A stretch of DNA of 64,000 nt. It comes from Dichetophora obliterata. Its lineage: Eukaryota; Arthropoda; Insecta; Diptera; Sciomyzidae. The position numbers and the translations under genes are program-made. Below the pieces are notes generated by a model. The model ran no database searches. It saw only the letters and a program-made list of their open reading frames with translations, and was not told the origin of the DNA. The stretch's first letter is position 1. Every line of letters begins with the position of its first letter. Shown piece by piece: positions 34,016 to 44,877 of this stretch. Location: contig OY986436.1 of the NCBI GenBank assembly GCA_963920525.1, forward strand, positions 92,488,868 through 92,552,867. The letters run 5' to 3'.

Positions 34016-34830
34016 GGCCGAACATCAATAAATGCAGGGTTGATAACTCCTTATTTTTATATTAGTACTAAAACTTATACTCCGTTTCTCAACAACAAAT
34101 GGTTTGCCACTCCATAATAATATATTACTCTGTTAGTTATTATAGAAAAGACGTGTGTTCAACTTTAGGGCCCATTTAAGTTTTCAACGAACAAAAATTA
34201 AATGTTTTCACATTTTTCGTGTATCAATAAATTTCGTAAATTTCAAGTCAATTAAATAAAAACTGCTACCAAATTGTATGCACTTATTAAGCAAATACAA
34301 TTGGTACTTTTAGTCGTTCGATTTTTATTTTAGAGAAATACTTTTTATGTTATAACTTTAAAGAATTGCTTTTAGTCACAAATCGAATTTTTAACTACCG
34401 TTTTGGTTTATATCCACATTTTTCTAAAATCTTCAATTAAAAACTCAAAAAGTTTCAGCAGAACCTAAAATATTTTTTTATTTTATTTGAGAAGCTCTAT
34501 TGCGGACTCCTGCTATACTAAATAATATTTGCTATCCATAAACTAAAAATTTTCATTAAAAGTTATATAGTTATTATTAAAAAAAAAAATACCTCAAATA
34601 AACAGTCGCTTTAAAATGAAACTTTAAATATAGGGTTTTTTCCGCTTAAAAAACTTAATTTGGCCCTTTATACAATACAATTATATTGCAGCGAAAATTA
34701 ACAGAACACTTTAAAACACATAAAACATAAATTACTACATATTTAGTACTTTTCATAAATTATTCTCTTAAGCTACTCCTATTTGCTACTTTTCTGTTTT
34801 TAACCACAGCGCAACACCGGATTCGCCCAA
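34016..34830. other. Unassigned AT-rich
   Basis: Nothing recognised. Confidence 0.4.
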
Positions 34831-35012
34831 AAAGATCGAAGCTTATTCGATCAGAGCGAACGAAGGAATCTTCGTTCGTTCGCCCTAATTTACTGTTTTC
34901 ACCGGGCAAACATCGTTCGCGATAAATTTATAGCGAACACTGTTCGTTCGGGCAAAGTGTTTAAACCGAGCGAACGAACGAGGTTTCTTTCGTTCGTTCA
35001 GGCGGTCTAAAC
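34831..35012. mobile_element. MITE J copy 2, GAACGAAC-rich
   Basis: Right end TTCGTTCAGGCGGTCTAAAC equals that of the copy ending at 44,002. TTCGCGATAAATTTA is shared too. The left end is irregular (GTTTTCACCGGGCAAAC at 34,903, with an extra CGAACGAAGG/CTTCGTTCG hairpin before it), so two overlapping copies are possible. Confidence 0.65.
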
Positions 35013-35275
35013 GCACAGTTATACAAACAAGGTTTGGCTTTTGACGTGAAAGGAAAGGGATAGATTATTTAGAGGAATTGATTGGAAACATACGTGAATT
35101 ATTGATTAGGCGAAACAACCCTGAAAGACAATTTCAATTGCTTTTAACCGAGGCTAGTGTTATGCCTTAACCTCGGCAAGCATTTTCAGTCCTTTAGTTT
35201 GTTCCGTTCCTTTAATTCCACATTTTCCACAATTTAGTTGTGGATTTTTAATTTTCCATTATTCTAAAATGAGGT
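35013..35275 (-). mobile_element. SINE-like repeat, family 2, copy without head
   Basis: Parallel for ~250 bp to 60,486-60,740 (TTATACAAACAAGGTTTG, GGATAGATTATTTAGAGG, GATTAGGCGAAACAACC, ACCGAGGCTAGTGTTATG, CCACATTTTCCACAATTTA). The tRNA-like head found at 60,779-60,852 is absent here, consistent with 5' truncation of a minus-strand retroposon. Confidence 0.7.
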
Positions 35276-35875
35276 TTAACAAATGTGTTTTTCTTGTAGC
35301 TGTTTTTGTATTTTTTATTGCATTTTTTTCTCTTAAGGTTTATCTGTCTTCGAAAGTGTTGTTAATATTGTGCATAAATGTTACTTGGTATCTGGTTAAA
35401 TAAATGCATGTCTATACATTAGAGTGACCTTTAGCTGTATGGAAGAAACTTTTTTTTACAAATTCAAAATGTGCATGGACCTCGATTTTTCCTTTACATG
35501 TAAAAATTAAACTGAAGAAAATAGAAACAGAAAATAGTGTTGATTTTACAAAAAAAATTTAAGCTCAAAGTTTTTAAAAACTGGTACGCTTTTAATTTTT
35601 TATTGAATTTTTCCTTTAAAGGTACTATACAGCGATCATGCCTATTTTTAATACAGTTTCCGACAGTAACCATACAAACTACATTACTAAATATTAGTCT
35701 TATACGATCCATACCGTGTGAAATATAGCATTTTAATTGATTTAGAGGCGGTAAAAGAGGTGTGGCAAATTTTTTTTTTTTAAACCATTTCCTAACTGAA
35801 ACAAATCGACGGTCCAAATTTTAGGTCAGTCGGTCCAGTAGTCTTGGAGTCTATAGGCTTCACATAGACAGACAG
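35276..35875. other. Unassigned
   Basis: No gene; ends in GTCGGTCCAGTAGTCTTGG with (CAGA)n, a LINE-type 3' tail motif. Confidence 0.45.
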
Positions 35876-36270
35876 ACAGTGTTTTACTTTTTATATACAT
35901 ACTAGCTGAACCCGATGTGCTTCGCTACTCCCCTCGTTATAAAATAAAATTAAAAGTATTTATATATTTTTCACGCCATCGAATTTTCGAAATAAGTCCA
36001 CCCCAGCGCCACCTACCGTGTCCATTTATACACAAATTATTTTCTTATGATCAAACAAACATACATTCTGAATTTCAGTTAAATTGGTCCATAAATTCAA
36101 ATTTTCGATATAAGTCCACCCCAGCGCCACCTATCGGGTCCAAATATAGCCTATGCTACCCACCGTACCAAGATGAATATTACCTGAAAATTTCATCAAA
36201 ATCGGCCCAGCCGTTTTGGAGTCCATACGTTACATACATACACACATCCTATTTTATATATATAGATAAG
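35876..36270 (+). repeat. Dispersed repeat with CAGCCGTTTTGGAGTC tail
   Basis: Starts TACTAGCTGAACCCGATG and ends CGGCCCAGCCGTTTTGGAGT, (CATA)n, TTTTATATATATAG. AAGTCCACCCCAGCGCCACC occurs twice (about 35,994 and 36,113), so a ~120-bp stretch is duplicated. This layout is common in insect genomes; I suspect a non-autonomous non-LTR element. The 137-codon frame is incidental. Confidence 0.6.
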
Positions 36271-36553
36271 AAAATATATATTATTTTTGATATTAATATA
36301 TGCATTAATTTTGATAAGATATATCATTAAGTTATATCTATATCATATTAAATACATCACAATCATTCTTATATTACTTTAACAACATAAAACTTTAAAA
36401 AAGTCAGACCAATTATAAGATCCCACGATAATCATATGAAAATCTTTGTTACCATCGAAATACAAGAAATACCCACATATTCAAATTTCTCAACAAAAAT
36501 CCAACCCAGCATTGGTATTGGCATGGAATGTCAAACGCACGAGCTAGTATAAG
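36271..36553. other. Unassigned AT-rich
   Basis: Nothing recognised. Confidence 0.4.
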
Positions 36554-37404
36554 CAGTGTTGCCAGAAAAGGGAATTTTCCGCGTTTTGTGGGAATTATAA
36601 CCCAAAAATTGAAAACGGGAATAACACTCTTAAAAACGGGGAAAATGAGGTTGACCCCTTTTTTATGGGAATAGTGTAATTGAGTCACAAAGCCAACAAC
36701 TTAAATTTTGAATTTTTTAAAATTTTGTATTTAAATACATTTTGAAATTATCTAAGTCATCTTGAGTTTTAATTAAATTTTAATACTATCTGAATCAGCT
36801 TGTGTATTTTATTTAAGTTCATTTGGATTGTCATCAGCTGTAAGCTCAAACGTTATTTGTTCAGCATAATTTGGAAAACTGGTAGTAAGACAGATAGTTT
36901 TTAAAAGATTTAATTTCTCGGACGAAGACAAGGCATTCAGAGTTTTGGGATTTGTTAATCCTATCGTTTTGAAAAATAAAACAAAATTTTCATTAATTGC
37001 ATTGTGTTTCCATTTTCCTCACTTATTTAAAGAATTTGAATTAATTGATCTCGACTAAGAATATATTTTGCAAAACTATTATAAGATATCAGTTAGATAA
37101 CCGAAAAAAAAATCAAAACTTTATAAGATTTGAAATCAAAAGGCAGTTACACTCAAGTAATTATACGAGTAATAAATGAGATATATTGCTTAAGGCATTT
37201 TTTAACTAAATAACTAAGGTTTGTATTGTTATGGTTTCTATTTAAAATAAAGTGCTGAAGCAAGAAATAAAATGTCTATAATTTTTCTTTAATATACTTT
37301 AAAAAAGGGGCAAAAACGGGAAAATTTCAAGGGAAGAACTGGAAAAACTTCTTGAAATGCATGAACAAAACGGGAATGATCTCTCCCAAAATCTGGCAAC
37401 ACTG
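36554..37404. mobile_element. Element V: 851-bp hAT-like element
   Basis: Starts CAGTGTTGCCAGA and ends TCTGGCAACACTG. Flanked by AGTATAAG (36,546-36,553) and AGTACAAG (37,405-37,412), an 8-bp duplication with one change. CAGTG ends with 8-bp TSD are the hAT signature. GGGAATTTTCC-like and AACGGGAA words near both ends extend the similarity. No transposase. Confidence 0.82.
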
Positions 37405-38199
37405 AGTACAAGGTTAATTTATAAGGTTGCGGCACTTGAGACAAATGCACTCTTTTTTCGCCTTTGCTCGATCTGTCACTGTGCTTTTCTTTGTTCTATG
37501 CAAGGTATATTCAACATGGTAGTGTTGTCCCAGAGAGGTGAGTACCATAGCTGTCAAACATAAGAAGAGCGTAAAAGACAATGAATAAGAACTTGAACCA
37601 GGGATGGAACTATAGCCACAATTGTGCTATTTTCCGTACTTTCGAGATCAGACGAGAGTTTAGGCACGTACGTTTTCATTTCGGACTATTTAAATTTATC
37701 GGAGTTAAAAAAACCAAGTTGCATGTAAATTTAATTAATGTAATTTTCGATTTTTGATGCACCTTGTTGCTTTCTTTGACATTTCGTTATTCTTATCAGT
37801 GCTAGTAAAGTTACTTCAACATAATTACACTACTCCAAAAAATTTGGAAATTTTCACTATAACACACAGCGATAACATTTTTTAAAAGTGAATTTTTCAT
37901 CGAATCCAAATATCGTAATATTTATTTTCGATTAGCCAAAATTTTTTATATAAATTGGCAAATATTAAAAAAAATCCACTGTTGAGAGCAATAATTTACA
38001 AAAAAGCTGGTAAAAATTGTTCTTTTCTTTCAATGAATTATTGTATATTGAAGAGTATAGTCAAACCAAAAATTTTAAGGTATAAAATGTGCCAACAGTG
38101 TTTTGGCACTAAAACAAAAATTCTATGTTTGGAGGTCAATAAAAGTTATAATAAAACATAATTAAAAAATTTGATTATGTCTAAATGTTGGTAAAAGTA

Positions 38200-38420
38200 A
38201 GGAATTTATATTTTTAGAAGATTTGGATATATGTTTTTTTAAAAATAAAAAAATACCAGCAAAAACATGTTTTTTTAACAAAAAGGACCTTCAGGAGAAT
38301 CAAAAACGCTCCGATAAATTTTCTCTGATATGAAAAAAAGTATGCAGAAATTGTTGTTATGATTTCCTCTATCTTTAGAGACCCCGAACGGCAGAATCCA
38401 AATTTTGACCCGGTCTAATA
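38200..38420 (+). repeat. Solo fragment related to mariner TIR
   Basis: CTTCAGGAGAATC, AACGCTCCGATAAATTTTCTC and AATTTTGACCCGG are arranged as in 58,690-58,850 (GGTTCAGGAGAACC, AACTGCTCC, AATTTCGATCCGG), the right inverted terminus of the mariner-like element. Confidence 0.5.
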
Positions 38421-38499
38421 TATATGTCTATAGAAAAGTCGTAATTTACAAAATTATAGCATTTGAAGATACACATTTTACAAATCTTTATTTTTCATG

Positions 38500-38728
38500 T
38501 ATTCATCCCTATCCGGAATAACTTTTCACGCAAAATCGAAAAAGGGAGTTTTCATTTTTAAGATAAAGCTAAAGAAAAGTTTGCAAATTTTTAATGCAAT
38601 TTTGTCCATCAACGGTTTGTCAACAAAATTGCATTAAAAATCTTCAAAATGTTCATAAGCTTTATCTTAAAAATGAAAACTCCCTTTTTCGATTTCCCGT
38701 GAAAAATTATTCCCGATTGGGCTGATTT
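38500..38728. repeat. Long hairpin inside element N, ~90-bp arms
   Basis: CGAAAAAGGGAGTTTTCATT with TTTAAGATAAAGCT (38,538-38,571) and TTTTTAATGCAATTTTGT mirror the segment 38,618-38,695 around a loop of about 10-15 bases (CATCAACGG). Confidence 0.8.
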
Positions 38729-38853
38729 AGTACCACTAATTTGCAAAACATGAATAAAATTTTTAAAGTGCCTTTTGCCTTGTTTTTAAAATAACTTGAT
38801 TTAAAAATGTATTACAAACTAATTTAATACAAAAAGCATACACTAAAGGAAAA

Positions 38854-39020
38854 CAATTTTTACTCTCTGAGGTTTGCCATTGTCTGCAGAGAGGTGACGA
38901 CCGAACAGAAAAATTAATTCAATTGAAAATACTTTTCTGTCCGAGTTGGAATTGAACCCGGGCTACCGCGGTTCTTTAGCTTAGGGCCACGCACTCTACC
39001 CACTAGGCTACGGCCGCCAC
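38854..39020 (-). mobile_element. SINE family 1, copy 2
   Basis: Minus-strand copy: head GTGGCGGCCGTAGCCTAGTG with GGTAGAGTGCG, B box CGGGTTCAATTCC, body to CTCAGAGAGTAAAAATTG. Truncated at its 3' side relative to the copy at 29,640. Nested in element N copy 1. Confidence 0.85.
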
Positions 39021-39829
39021 ATGGGACATAATGGAGCATTCACATATATTTTTTCTGGCTGGCGAGACGACAACCCTTGGCGAAATTATGCCCTGGATCA
39101 GTTTGTGGATCATAGTAGCAATTAGTCAATTTTTAGTGAGGCATTATGTTGTGTTTTTTTAAATGCGTTATTAAATTGTCCATGGACCATAATCTTACCA
39201 ATAATCTTCCAAATTCTTACCAATACATTGCATATTAGATTATTTATCAATAAAAAAACGAAAACTTTCAGCAAAAATGACAATTTTTCAAACGCCACCA
39301 TTTTATTATTTTTTGATCAATTTCAGTAAAAGTGGTCTTTTCTATAATAACACTCTTACAAAAACAGGAAAATTTTTGATTTTTGGTTTCAGCTGACGCT
39401 CCTTTTTTAGTGTAAGTAAAATTTTTTAAAAAAGTACTATTTTTCTCTGCATTTCGGCACAATCTGAAAAATTCCACTTTCATCCCTGGCTTGAACACAT
39501 TGAAGACAGTTGACAGACAACTGATTGTGAAAATATTGTGGAACAAGCAACGTTTCAGCGATAGCGTATTTCTTCACGAGGCACACAAAAAAATGTTCCA
39601 ATCTCTTTTTGAAGAAACTTTCGATAAATTGCACAATTTTTTTGGATTTAACTTTATCAATTAAATCAATTTAATTCACAAAAATTCACCACACAATTTC
39701 AATTGACAAGTTTTGTTGTTTGCTTTGTTTTTTTTTTCGTAAACGACGAAATTTGACAGCTAAGTTACCCACCACAGGAGACAATTTTATCTACTAACAC
39801 TACCTCATTATATATACCTTGGTTCTATG

Positions 39830-40257
39830 GAGGCTGTTCAGACTTGCCTCAAATGAAGCGACTCACTTGCCTCATTTTGACGTCTACAGGCAAAGGGAAA
39901 AGCGGGAAGGTGACATGTTACGTGAGGCAAGAATTTTAAAAATTTTAAAAATTTTGCGACTCATTTTGACGTACGTCGGAGTGAAGTTTGTTATGTTGAA
40001 ATTTTTGCTCTTTTTAGTGTGTTCTAGCGCGAATTAATTTTGTTTATTCATTGTTGTTCACAAATTAATATTATTTAAATTGTAAAAACTTGAGCATTTA
40101 ATAATTCAAAAGAAAACAAACGAAAAAAAAAACAATAAACGCCAAAATGATGCAGCCTCAAAGTGAGGCAGCAGTTTGTGTGTGAACACCTGATAGCTAA
40201 CTCATGTCAAAATGAGGCAAGTAAGTTGCCTCATTTGAGGCAAGTCTGAACAGCCTC
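39830..40257. mobile_element. Element D: 428-bp relative of element C, TSD ATG
   Basis: Starts GAGGCTGTTCAGACTTGCC and ends GGCAAGTCTGAACAGCCTC. ATG on both sides (39,827-39,829 and 40,258-40,260), overlapping the end of the N copy 1 TSD. Interior words GACGTCTACAGGCAA, GGGAAGGTGACA and GTTACGTGAGGCA match element C (inverted), showing common descent. TGCCTCA is repeated at least eight times in or near its ends. Confidence 0.9.
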
Positions 40258-40339
40258 ATGCATTCATTTTCTTCATTTCTTGACATCCATTCTGACAGTT
40301 CGACCGACCTCATTCTCAAGTGCCACAACCTTACTGTCC

Positions 40340-40738
40340 ACCCTAAACAAGTGCGCGTGCGTGGTTTAACTGTCAAAATCGGCTCATGTAAATACATTTT
40401 GTATGAAGCCTATCGAAACACGCACCGGACTACCGCAGCATGAATCGAATTTCCAATTTTGACAGTGCGTTCGGATGTGAAGTTGGCTGCATAAAGCCAA
40501 AGTATTAGAACAAAGAGCAATCAGCTGCTATTAATTAATTAATCTCAATTGCAAATGGAAGTATTTGCAATATTAATAGGTTTTTACACAATACTAAAAG
40601 TTTTTTAAGATTTTTAAACCATCAGACTGAGCTGGTTCGAGAGCAGCAGTTCTTTCCGCAGCGCACTTGTTTAGGTTAAGCGTAAAATAAAGTTGCGTGG
40701 CGCTTGGGTACGCAGCGCAACGCGCACTTGTTTAGGTT
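40340..40738. mobile_element. Element W, TIR CCTAAACAAGTGCGCG
   Basis: CCTAAACAAGTGCGCGTG at 40,342 and CGCGCACTTGTTTAGG at 40,721 are inverted; a further copy GCGCACTTGTTTAGG lies at 40,660. Outer limit and TSD uncertain. Confidence 0.65.
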
Positions 40739-40866
40739 GCACTGTTATAAATGAGCCTTGAGCTAGTGGAACAATTCTCTACTCACAACCTTGATCGTAC
40801 TTTACCCCTGCTTTTCATTTTTACGGGATGAGGTCGAAATAAAGTATGACGTCGTATTTAGAGTTA

Positions 40867-41180
40867 TAGCCGACACACATTGACTGCAACAGTCGTCCAC
40901 CAACAGAACGAAAACTTGCCGTCGGAGAGAAATGTCGCAGTATTCTCGACGGCTTGATTATAATGAACGCAACAGTGACAATCTGTATTTCATACAAAAC
41001 ATAAACAAACTCTGCTATGTTCGCTCTTGTCGTCTATCAAATTAGAAATAGATTGAAGTCTGCGGCAGCAACAATTGTGGTCGTGCAGTCTTCAAAAAAT
41101 ACATCTTCATAAGAAAACATGCGTACTATTTTTTGACTATTGGCGTTCGTCGCTAGTTGCAGTCAATGTGTATCGGCTAT
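40867..41180. mobile_element. 314-bp MITE with TTA TSD, related to K
   Basis: Starts TAGCCGACACACATTGACTG and ends CAGTCAATGTGTATCGGCTA. TTA on both sides (40,864-40,866 and 41,181-41,183), the PIF/Harbinger pattern. ACACATTGA and CAACAGT at the ends recall MITE K. Confidence 0.88.
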
Positions 41181-41183
41181 TAA

Positions 41184-41341
41184 GGCTGATTTAATGAATT
41201 TAATTTAATGAATTAAAGAAAAGTTAAAAATAAGGACATAGCTAGTCAACAGCAGCAAACTATAACTTCTTGAGCTGTTTTGACAACTACCAAACGCCAA
41301 AAAAAACTGTCACGGCTACCTTGTCAAAAAGTTATACCATG
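41184..41341 (+). mobile_element. Element R copy 1, right part
   Basis: AGTCAACAGCAGCAAACTA, GACAACTAC, CACGGCTACCTTGTCA and the terminal ACCATG match 49,490-49,592. The left part is missing next to the TTA-flanked MITE. Confidence 0.75.
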
Positions 41342-41529
41342 CGTCGGCCTTTGATCGGCTTTGCAATAACTATACGGGATGATCTGTCAGAACGCACGAC
41401 CTACAAATTTTATCTCTACAATGTTGCGTTCAAGGTCGCGCATGTGTCACTTTGATCAACTGTGGTGATGCCAATGTAAACTATCACATTTCATGGGATA
41501 TTTTTATATTATCAGCACAGTTTATGCTA

Positions 41530-41777
41530 AGGGTATTTACTATTCAGTGCACTTGCCTGTGCAGTTGAGCAGTTACGTGTTCGTGAACACACTACTATCC
41601 CTTTTTTAAAGCCGTCAAAATTTTCAATGTGCAAAAGTACACAACTGCTCAAGGAAAGTGGAACAGGCTACAGTGGAAAAGCACTTGCGAAGATTTTTCA
41701 CGTACGTGTATTTTGTTTTTGTAAAGTTCACAAAACCTCAACTGCAGTGGCAACTGCACTGAATCGTAAATACCCCT
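41530..41777. mobile_element. Element S: ~248-bp MITE
   Basis: AGGGTATTTACTATTCAGTG with CACTTGCC at the left is inverted at the right (GGCAACTGCACTGAATCG, TAAATACCCCT). TSD unclear. GGGTATT-type ends also occur in element X. Confidence 0.78.
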
Positions 41778-41807
41778 ATTGAATGTCATTCAAATTATTA
41801 TTTATCA

Positions 41808-42554
41808 ATTTGCAACTTAAAAATGCAAGTTTTGATGAATTCAAAATTATTTAATAAAATTTAAATATTCGCGCCAAATTATTTACAATAAATAAATAAA
41901 AAGAAATAAAAGTAAAATAATAGCTTACATTAAGCAGCCATTTTTTCAAAAAATACCGTTATTACAATGGATTAGGGAAAGTAAGATGTTGAAAGTTGTT
42001 ATTTCAAGCATATTTACCTGAGTTGTTCTGCTTTCTTATAAAAATTTTTTATTCTGCATAAAATGCAAATAGTTTAATACATCCAATGAAAGATAAAATT
42101 TCAGGCTTTTAAATTACAATACATTTTTAGTACCTTAATAACGTAAATTTTTTAGAAAATAACGGTTTTTTTCATTAAAAAATTCAGATATGATGAAAAG
42201 TTGCTTATAAAATGTAAAACATTCGTACAGTGATATTTATATTGCATATCGTTGAAAAGGTCAATTAATTTCCTATCAAATGACATGCTAATTTTTTAGA
42301 TCTATTTGATAATGGCAATGAAAAAGATGTTTTTTTGAACAGATCTTTTAGCAAGAAACAAAATTTTAAAAATTAATAACTCAATAACTACCTGATTAAT
42401 TGATTTTTTTAAGCCAAAACTTTTTTAAAGATTTTCTCTACCAGAATTTTCTGCCTTTTATTGATATACTTAATATAAGTAATTGGCACAAATGTTTAAA
42501 TTGTATTAAATAATGTTGAATTTATCAAAACTTGCATTTTGTAAGTTGCAAAAT
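41808..42554. mobile_element. TIR element CC, copy 2 (747 bp)
   Basis: Ends ATTTGCAACTTAAAAATGCA with AGTTTTGATGAATTC and, inverted, GAATTTATCAAAACTTGCAT with GTAAGTTGCAAAAT: ~36-bp TIRs. The centre is similar to 4.6-5.3 kb. Non-coding. Confidence 0.75.
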
Positions 42555-42934
42555 GCTAAATCTTAATTTAAATCAAAATCAATATAACCAGTGCTGATAA
42601 AATAAAATAAATCCCGTGAAATACCAGTACTAACAAAAAATGTGCTAACAATCTCAGTTTTTTATTTTTATTTATTATAAATGGTTTTGCACAAATATTT
42701 CAATTACAAATAGTGTACACTTTATCAAAACTTGCATACCATAATTTTCATACATTTAAATCACATTAAGTATAAACAGTTCTAATAATACAGCAAATCC
42801 CATGAAAACTCATGTTTACCTTTGAAACTAAAAAATACCCATCAAAGCTGACTCAATGAAAATGCAACTCTACCAAAAAATGTCAAATGCACGAACGAGA
42901 AGAACATTTTTCTACTCTACTCGTTAGGTTGGAC
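42555..42934. other. Partial ~205-bp duplication of the element CC end
   Basis: 42,690-42,830 (TATCAAAACTTGCATACC, CAAATCCCATGAAAA) repeats 42,487-42,625 (TATCAAAACTTGCATTTTG, TAAATCCCGTGAAAT) in direct orientation. Confidence 0.55.
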
Positions 42935-43835
42935 CATGACAGAATAACCAGGTAGGGTAAAGATATTCACCACACCGACAGCTAATGTCAAAATCACAAA
43001 ATACAGTGCTGCCGTATCTTCAAAGAAAAATCCATGATTGTATCATTAAGGGTATTCATAGTTGCGTGGTTTTCAGTCGCTAAAAAACCCCGTAGTATTA
43101 ATACCACACTTTACCAACCTGTTTTTATATACTAATGTTGCTGTTTTACATGAAAGCTCTACAAACCAAAAGTCTGGTAGTTTTAAGAAGCCCAATGGCA
43201 TGTTTGATGAACGTGGTTTTTAAAGTTCCATTAACAGGTGTTGCTTTATGTGTTTTTACAGCAGTTTGACTGTTTCTTTGTATTTTGTTTGTTTTCCAAT
43301 AAGCCAATTAGATTCGTTTGCTTAGTTTCGTTTGTTGTGTTTGTGTTTTTTTGTGTGCATGTATTTTCACATGTGATGTAGGCAGCACATTTATGCGCAC
43401 TGAGAGCGGAATCTGTTAAATATTATTCTTTATACTAAACTGGAAAACGGGGAAGTACAAGTTTTATTTTTTAAGCAAAATTTGAAGCAGCGTCCTAGAA
43501 TTTGTTAATATAAAAAGGTAGATTGGGCCATTCGCTATAATTTCATTGTTTCAAACAGTCGGGCTTTTGTATTTTTGGCTTTTTTTTAATTAATATTTAT
43601 ATTGAAATTAAGAATTCAAAAAAATAAACAAAAAATAATGGGCAATAATATTTTATTTGTTTCACTAAATGTATATTTTTTTCTAACTTTATCCCATTAA
43701 CCTTAGTACGAATTCCCCTCAAAGCATTTGCCACACAATAATCAACAATACTATAAAGTGGCATCGCTAAAATTAATTTTGACATTAGCTGTCGGTGTGG
43801 TGAATCTCTTTACCCTACCTGGTTATTCTGCCATG
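42935..43835 (-). mobile_element. Element B copy 3 (901 bp, complete)
   Basis: Inverted relative to copies 1 and 2, full length and uninterrupted: ends CATGACAGAATAACCAGG and CCTGGTTATTCTGCCATG. The 8 bases to its right, GTTCGGCC, are the reverse complement of those right of copy 2. Confidence 0.9.
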
Positions 43836-43859
43836 GTTCGGCCAAATGCACAAATTGCT

Positions 43860-44002
43860 GTTTACACCGCCTGAACGAACAAGATGGCGGCCAATGTTTG
43901 TTCGCGAATGATGTTCGTGCGGTCTAAACAGTACTACGAACGAAGAATTTATTGCAATAAATTGTTCGCGATAAATTTTTCGTTCGTTCAGGCGGTCTAA
44001 AC
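43860..44002. mobile_element. MITE J copy 1 (143 bp)
   Basis: GTTTACACCGCCTGAACGAA and TTCGTTCAGGCGGTCTAAAC are inverted with two mismatches; TTCGCG words are mirrored inside. Confidence 0.85.
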
Positions 44003-44877
44003 CTACAGTAAGGCGCATGCCTTGGTTCTTTGATCTTTTAAATAAAATAAAAAAAAATATCTGACGTTGAAGGCTCCACTTAAAAAATATAGTGTTTTTT
44101 TTGTTGTTTTACAAAAAAAAAATTTATTAAAAATGTTAAAAAATCAGTTTTAACTACTTTGCGCGAAAATACAAGCAATAAGTGAACTTTGACAGCGTGC
44201 AGTTGCATAAATAAACAAATAAAAAAAATGACTTTGTGATGCGGACATATATCTACTTTAACTAGGTACCAAACATTATTGTCAAAACTTCTAATACCTT
44301 TTAATCCAGTGTGCGTCGTGATAGTGCGACATGTTGAGTTTAATCTCTCATAAGTTTACCAATAATAAACTCATTTCATCACTCACTTTCATTTGAACCA
44401 AAATTCAATAGTTTTACACATAATGAATAAATTGAAGGAAGTTGTGTTTTTGTCATTCATCTATTCTGATAGAGGCGGGTGTGTTCGAAAAAAATGTTAG
44501 AGGTGAAAAAATAAGGCCAGCTTACATACTTAATAAGTGAATACTTATTATATACAAGAGGTGAATGTGGTAGAGATATAAACTATATAGATATAAACTA
44601 ATAGTATATAGATATAAACTATTTCGTCATTTTTCCTAATATTTTTTGTTTCTTGTATTGGAAACCCCAGAAGGGTGGCAAATAGGGAGCATGTGTGTTC
44701 ATATGAAATAATGGGTTAAAAAAATAGTAAGACCATCTTAAGCATTTGACTCCTCAAGGTTCAATTCAAAAGATATATGAACGATTTTCGAAATTATTTT
44801 TATGGTAGAAAATAAGGATGGGTATTCTGGGAAGAAATGTTGGGGATGAGCATTGTTCAGCTCAGTTTATTTGAGGA
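44003..44877. other. Unassigned
   Basis: No gene recognised. TAAGGCGCATGCCTTGG at 44,012 recurs inverted near 60,476, next to the family-2 SINE. Confidence 0.4.

Larger units (their letters stand above)
37501..39821. mobile_element. Element N copy 1: 2.3-kb hAT-like element
   Basis: Starts CAAGGTATATTCAACATGGT and ends TATATATACCTTG; inner arms GTAGTGTT and AACACTAC, GTCAAACA and TTTGACAGC. Perfect 8-bp TSD GTTCTATG (37,493-37,500 and 39,822-39,829). Sub-terminal AACCAGGGATGGAA and TTCCACTTTCATCCCTGG are also inverted. Contains a mariner-TIR scrap (38,200-38,420), a long hairpin (38,500-38,728) and a SINE (38,854-39,020). The minus-strand frame near 39,340-39,546 (FNVFKPGM, VEFFRLC) is shared with copy 2 but has no known domain. 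Confidence 0.88.

Noticed and set aside
35917..36330. 137-codon ORF
   Set aside because: Runs through a duplicated dispersed repeat ending in a LINE-like tail; the frame covers both repeat copies by chance.
39000..39020. tRNA gene on the minus strand
   Set aside because: Same head as the repeat at 29.64 kb followed by a shared SINE body.
14495..43785. 62-codon ORF (MSKLILAM...) conserved three times
   Set aside because: Part of element B; begins in its terminal repeat.
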